A stretch of 26,125 nt of DNA from JAAFJU01 sp043764895 (lineage in GTDB: Bacteria > Cyanobacteriota > Cyanobacteriia > Leptolyngbyales > Leptolyngbyaceae): assembly GCA_043764895.1 (NCBI GenBank), contig JAYUJY010000122.1:1-26125 (forward strand). Reading direction: 5' to 3'. Position 1 is the first letter of the stretch. Each line of letters begins with the position of its first letter. The notes below the pieces were generated by a model. The model did not search any database, was not told the origin of the DNA, and saw only the letters and a program-made list of their open reading frames with translations. Shown here piece by piece: positions 22,503 through 26,125 of this stretch. The translations under genes were made by a program, and so were the position numbers.

Positions 22503-25037
22503 ATGGTGGATTTTGTTCGGCTCCAGAAAGCGCTCTCGTGTGAAGCGGAAGCAGGCTTCAATGATTTGCAGGGTAACCACTATCGGTTCAGCGAGTTCCT
22601 GCAAATTGCGCTGGGGGAGCCGACGGATGCTGTGGACCGCAGCGATCGGCAAAAGCTCCAAGCTCTTGCGTTGCAGTACGGCGATTATCAGGGGATGGAA
22701 TTTGCGCAACGGCAGAACTTGGTCGCCGAAACCCGTCGTACAGTCTATCAATTGAAGCAATCGGTTGACGTGGCTAAACCTATTGTTAGTTCGGTTCCAA
22801 ATCCGGTGAATGCAGCGAATCAGGTCGGTGTTCGATCGGATATAGAGACTCGCATCAAAGCGGTTGTGAATTCTGTTGCAAGTCCTGCGGCGGCGGCGAT
22901 CGCAGGATCGATCGCCAAACCTGCATCCGGCAAGATTCCTGATCTCGAACAAACCGTGACTTATTTGCCGGGAGTGGGTCCGAAGAGTGCGGAAAAACTT
23001 GCAAAGTTGGGAATCTTTACCGTTCGCGATTTGTTGTATTACTATCCGCGTGAACATCTAGATTATGCACGCCAAGCGAAGATTCGGGAACTCAAGGCCG
23101 GAGACACTGCAACGATCGTCGCGACGATTACTGCGTGCAACTGTTTTACCACCATAAAGAACAACAAGCTCACCATCTTTGATCTAACGGTAAAAGACTC
23201 ATCTGGAAAAATGAAACTGAGTCGTTTTTTCATGGGAACCCGATTCTCTGGGCGTGGCTGGCAGGAACAGCAAAAGAAAATGCACCCCACAGGCGCAACC
23301 GTTGCTGCATCTGGCTTGGTGAAAGAAACACAGTACGGGATGACGCTGGATAATCCGCAGATTGAAATCTTAGAATTTGATGGTGAGATTGATTCAAATA
23401 CGATCGGGCGCATTGTTCCTATTTACCCGCTTACCGATGGCGTCGGGGCTGAACTCGTGCGGCGGGCGATGGTGGCTGGTCTTCCGGCGGCTCAACGGTT
23501 AGCGGAAACCCTGCCTGAAGGAATGCGGCAACAGTATGAACTCATGGGAATCCAAGATGCGATCGCACAGATTCATTTCCCGGACGATCGATCGGCGCTA
23601 GATTCGGCCCGAAAACGGTTGGTTTTTGATGAGTTTTTCTATCTACAACTGGGTCTGCTTTCACGTCGATACCAACAACAGGTGAAACAAACTAGCGTTG
23701 TTCTAGCGCCCGAAGGACCATTGATTAAAGAGTTCCATCAAGTGTTGCCGTTCACGTTAACAGGCGCACAGTCTCGCGTGGTCCGAGAGATTCACGGCGA
23801 CCTGGCAAAAAGCGTTCCCATGAACCGTCTGGTACAAGGCGATGTGGGTTCTGGAAAAACCGTCGTGGCCGTCATTGCGCTGCTTGCGGCCATTCAAGCG
23901 GGCTATCAAGGCGCACTCATGGCCCCAACGGAAGTCTTGGCCGAACAGCACTACCGCAAGCTCGTCGAATGGTTCAATCTTTTGCATCTTCCCGTGGAAC
24001 TGCTTACGGGTTCAACCAAAGTTGCCAAGCGCCGCAAAATCCACGCCGAATTGCTTACGGGAGAACTGCCGCTCCTCGTCGGGACTCATGCACTCATTGA
24101 AGATCCAGTTCAGTTTAATAAATTGGGCCTGATTGTCATTGATGAACAACATCGATTTGGGGTGCAGCAGCGTGCTCGATTACAACAAAAAGGCGATAAC
24201 CCCCACGTTCTCACCATGACTGCTACTCCGATTCCCCGAACGTTGGCGTTAACGTTGCATGGAGACTTGGATGTGAGCCAAATTGATGAATTACCACCAG
24301 GCCGAAAACCTATTAAAACCACGCTGGTCGCCGGAAAAGACAGGCAAGCAACCTACGATCTGATGCGACGAGAAATTGCAGACGGGCGACAGGTTTACGT
24401 CGTGTTGCCGCTGGTGGAAGAATCAGAAAAACTGGATTTGAAATCAGCGGTTCAGGCCCATGCAGATTTGCAAGATACGGTGTTTCCAGACCTTAAAGTG
24501 GGACTCCTGCACGGCAAGCTCTCCTCTGCGGACAAAAATGCGTCCATCAGTGCATTCCGCGATCGGGAAACCCAAATCCTCGTGTCCACCACTGTCGTCG
24601 AAGTGGGCGTCGATGTCCCCAACGCCAGCATCATGCTTATTGAGCACGCCGAACGCTTTGGGTTATCGCAGTTGCACCAGTTGCGGGGACGGGTCGGTCG
24701 GGGCGCAGACCAGTCGTTTTGCTTGCTGATGACCAGTTCTAAGAGTGAAACCGCTCGTCAACGCCTCAAAGTCCTCGAACAGTCCCAAGATGGCTTCTTC
24801 ATCTCCGAAATGGACCTGCGCTTCCGAGGGCCGGGGCAGGTCCTGGGGACTCGCCAGTCGGGATTGCCGGATTTTGCACTGGCTAGCTTAGTGGAAGATC
24901 AAGACGTGCTGGAGATTGCGCGGGATGCGGCTCAGAAGGCGATCGATCGAGACCCAACCCTAGAACGATGGGCGGCGATGAAAGCCGAACTCGCCTATCG
25001 CTACACCCGTTTACTCGGCGGCGCGATCTTGACTTAA
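22503..25037 (+). CDS. recG: ATP-dependent DNA helicase RecG, cyanobacterial long form
   Basis: 844 residues, about 150 longer than E. coli RecG. The extra N-terminus (1-145) is helical plus an Ala/Pro/Ile-rich linker, common in cyanobacteria. A helix-hairpin-helix-like TYLPGVGPKSAEKLAKLG (153-170) opens the wedge (OB) domain that splits DNA strands at stalled forks. Helicase motifs are complete: GDVGSGKT (446-453, ATP binding), APTEVLAEQHY, DEQHRFG (547-553, Walker B), TMTATPIPRTLALT, STTVVEVGVDVPNA and QLRGRVGRG (726-734). RecG reverses forks and processes Holliday junctions. The start ATG lies 3 bp after the hflX stop, with GAGG (22491-22494) inside the end of hflX, so the two are co-transcribed and perhaps translationally coupled. 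Confidence 0.96.
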   Translation: MVDFVRLQKALSCEAEAGFNDLQGNHYRFSEFLQIALGEPTDAVDRSDRQKLQALALQYGDYQGMEFAQRQNLVAETRRTVYQLKQSVDVAKPIVSSVPNPVNAANQVGVRSDIETRIKAVVNSVASPAAAAIAGSIAKPASGKIPDLEQTVTYLPGVGPKSAEKLAKLGIFTVRDLLYYYPREHLDYARQAKIRELKAGDTATIVATITACNCFTTIKNNKLTIFDLTVKDSSGKMKLSRFFMGTRFSGRGWQEQQKKMHPTGATVAASGLVKETQYGMTLDNPQIEILEFDGEIDSNTIGRIVPIYPLTDGVGAELVRRAMVAGLPAAQRLAETLPEGMRQQYELMGIQDAIAQIHFPDDRSALDSARKRLVFDEFFYLQLGLLSRRYQQQVKQTSVVLAPEGPLIKEFHQVLPFTLTGAQSRVVREIHGDLAKSVPMNRLVQGDVGSGKTVVAVIALLAAIQAGYQGALMAPTEVLAEQHYRKLVEWFNLLHLPVELLTGSTKVAKRRKIHAELLTGELPLLVGTHALIEDPVQFNKLGLIVIDEQHRFGVQQRARLQQKGDNPHVLTMTATPIPRTLALTLHGDLDVSQIDELPPGRKPIKTTLVAGKDRQATYDLMRREIADGRQVYVVLPLVEESEKLDLKSAVQAHADLQDTVFPDLKVGLLHGKLSSADKNASISAFRDRETQILVSTTVVEVGVDVPNASIMLIEHAERFGLSQLHQLRGRVGRGADQSFCLLMTSSKSETARQRLKVLEQSQDGFFISEMDLRFRGPGQVLGTRQSGLPDFALASLVEDQDVLEIARDAAQKAIDRDPTLERWAAMKAELAYRYTRLLGGAILT

Positions 25038-25228
25038 TCTTGACCTAGCGGACGGATTTGGGCGATCGGCGTTGCTATGTGATGAATCCATGGTTTTTTT
25101 GCACGGATATCAATAGTGCGATTGTTCACATTCTCTAGTAAGGTGAAATTTGGTTAGGTTTTGGATTTCCATATCTTCGATCGCCGTGATTCTATTGACT
25201 TTTGACCCGTTTTAGAGACTCTTTTCCC

Positions 25229-25735
25229 ATGGATACTTCTCGTAATCTTGCTGTTCTATTTTCAGTTCCCGAAGCGTTTCTGCTCTCTGGATTAGAGTGT
25301 GTTTCTGCCCAATATCAGCAGGAGATTCACCCGGCGTTTTTGATTTATGGCTCTATGGAATTTGAAGCCTTTGCGGAAGTGGAAAAAGCGCGGAACGGCA
25401 AGCCCTTGGAAATGTTTATTTATGCGGCTAATGCAGCGGGTGATTTGCCCCTGAATCCGGAAGTGACTTGGAAGGGCATTTACATGGGCGTAGAAGCGGC
25501 TTCGGGTGGCGGGCGATATCGTGGAAAAGCCATTCATCGTCCGCCTGCAACCGTTCCCGATCGTCGTCCGGTGGCGTTGTTTTGGAAGGTGTCGGAATTG
25601 AAAAAACAAAAGGCTGGAATGCCGATCGGGCGATTTCAAACGCTCACGAAAAAAGTATTGCTACCCGATCGCTTTTTGCCGGATAAACCCACACTTATTG
25701 AATACCCATTTCATCAGTCAAAATGGTTTGCATAA
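25229..25735 (+). CDS. Hypothetical protein, unknown family
   Basis: 168 residues from the ATG at 25229; a TTG at 25202 in frame would add 9 residues and is less likely. I do not recognise the family. The sequence is soluble with mixed alpha/beta character and no signal peptide or membrane helix. Landmarks are PAFLIYGSMEFEAFAEVEKARNG, KPLEMFIYAANAAGDLPLNPEVTWKGIYMGV, a Gly-rich loop ASGGGRYRGKAIHRPP, RRPVALFWKVSELKKQ and a basic C-terminus. The smooth coding pattern, the internal CCCGATCGC HIP1-like site and a start clear of its neighbours argue it is real. It follows recG by 191 bp and faces the transposase remnant. Confidence 0.72.
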   Translation: MDTSRNLAVLFSVPEAFLLSGLECVSAQYQQEIHPAFLIYGSMEFEAFAEVEKARNGKPLEMFIYAANAAGDLPLNPEVTWKGIYMGVEAASGGGRYRGKAIHRPPATVPDRRPVALFWKVSELKKQKAGMPIGRFQTLTKKVLLPDRFLPDKPTLIEYPFHQSKWFA

Positions 25736-25823
25736 TGCAAAAGTCAGCGGTTTCTGCGCGAAGTTAGCGATAGAAATAGGGGAGGCTTCGAGAAGTGAGC
25801 GTGGGGAGCATCTCACTTTTGCA
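25736..25823. repeat. Short imperfect inverted repeat beside the IS remnant
   Basis: TGCAAAAGT at 25736-25744, directly after the hypothetical gene stop, is repeated inverted as ACTTTTGCA at 25815-25823, with partial matches on both sides. The right copy lies in the probable terminal part of the IS. It could be a vestige of IS ends or chance. Confidence 0.35.
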
Positions 25824-26125
25824 ATGAGTATAAATACTTGCGATATTAAGCATGAATTGAAGGTGAGACACCTACGGAAAACTGACCATTGAGATAAGCA
25901 CATCGGTGTTGTAAGACTTGGTTCACATTCTTCTCCGACCATTGTGCTCCTGAAATTTTGATTCGGCGGCTAATTTGTTAAATTCCCGATTCAACCCCTC
26001 CTGACCCGTTCAGCTTTGCTGGCTCAAAGAGCATCGTAAATCCCTCTAGCTGTAAATAGTGATAATTGGGAATCCGATTCTGGTGTTTGGTCAGATACTG
26101 AATGAAGTTTTTGGCAGTTTCGAGG
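25803..26125 (-). mobile_element. Insertion sequence remnant, 3' terminal part
   Basis: Includes the transposase pseudogene and about 40 bp past its stop, up to a GGGGAGCATCTCACTTTTGCA stretch around 25803-25823 that looks like an IS terminal sequence. The exact end and any target duplication cannot be fixed because the other end is outside the window. Confidence 0.5.
25846..26125 (-). pseudogene. Decayed transposase C-terminus, ISKra4-like family, cut by window edge
   Basis: Reading the minus strand from 26125 gives LETAKNFIQYLTKHQNRIPNY, then GSGGVESGI, an in-frame stop (TAA at 25978-25980), then in the same frame QISRRIKISGAQWSEKNVNQ, VLQHRCAYLNG and a stop at 25846. GSGxVES followed by a Lys/Arg-rich helix and GAQWxxxN is the end of the DDE catalytic region of cyanobacterial ISKra4-type transposases as I recall them; the Glu of VES would be the third catalytic acid. 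Relative to the expected ...G-F-x-I-GSG junction there are about 24 extra nucleotides (around 26008-26031). The stop and the insertion show the copy is dead. Family naming is from memory of motifs, so moderately sure. Confidence 0.72.

Overview
This is a stretch of cyanobacterial chromosome. The palindrome GCGATCGC (HIP1) and its CGATCG core occur throughout, inside genes as well as between them. Several products belong to families found only or mainly in cyanobacteria: a Ycf41/Slr1034-type ssDNA-binding protein, a DUF928 protein, an ArgRS-like DALR protein without a catalytic core, a cyanobacterial arogenate dehydrogenase, a cyanobacterial Omp85, and an extended RecG. The sequence does not fix the genus. 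A Leptolyngbya/Synechococcales-type genome is a guess from overall character only.

Layout. 1-2084: 5' end of a short SppA protease (-), divergent from a ten-helix DMT exporter (+), then the Ycf41-type ssDNA-binding protein (+). 2085-5471: a large C-type-lectin/FG-GAP-like protein (-) and an alpha/beta hydrolase (-), separated by an AT-rich leader and a terminator. 5809-8530: a TonB-like protein (+) convergent with an Uma2 nuclease-fold protein (-) and an NtcA-like Crp/Fnr regulator (-). 8643-12557: the ArgRS-like protein (+) convergent, across a strong hairpin terminator, with a possible three-gene (-) unit of membrane protein, DUF928 protein and Cof-type HAD phosphatase. 12674-16748: a Tat-exported metallophosphoesterase (+), arogenate dehydrogenase (-), a long pentapeptide-repeat protein (+) and a small secreted protein (-). 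16826-20420: a cytosine-deaminase-like amidohydrolase (+) and an Omp85/BamA-family outer-membrane protein (-). 20814-25037: an hflX-recG operon (+). 25229-26125: an unrecognised small protein (+) and the decayed 3' end of an ISKra4-like transposase (-).

Most genes are housekeeping or envelope functions arranged singly or in pairs. There is no clear defence island, prophage, CRISPR array, tRNA or rRNA. Envelope themes recur: Omp85, TonB-like, DUF928, lectin/propeller protein, Tat phosphatase and small secreted protein. Four convergent gene pairs are separated by only 8-11 bp without a visible terminator, while two others share a bidirectional hairpin.

The points most worth a second look are: (1) the HflX reading frame, whose family-conserved N-terminus extends upstream into a region with no ATG/GTG/TTG, suggesting an AUC or AUU start or a mutated start codon; (2) the stand-alone ArgRS-like protein; (3) the lectin protein with an EPN/WND sugar-binding site joined to about six propeller-like repeats; (4) the regulator that carries an NtcA-type recognition helix on a divergent sensor domain.
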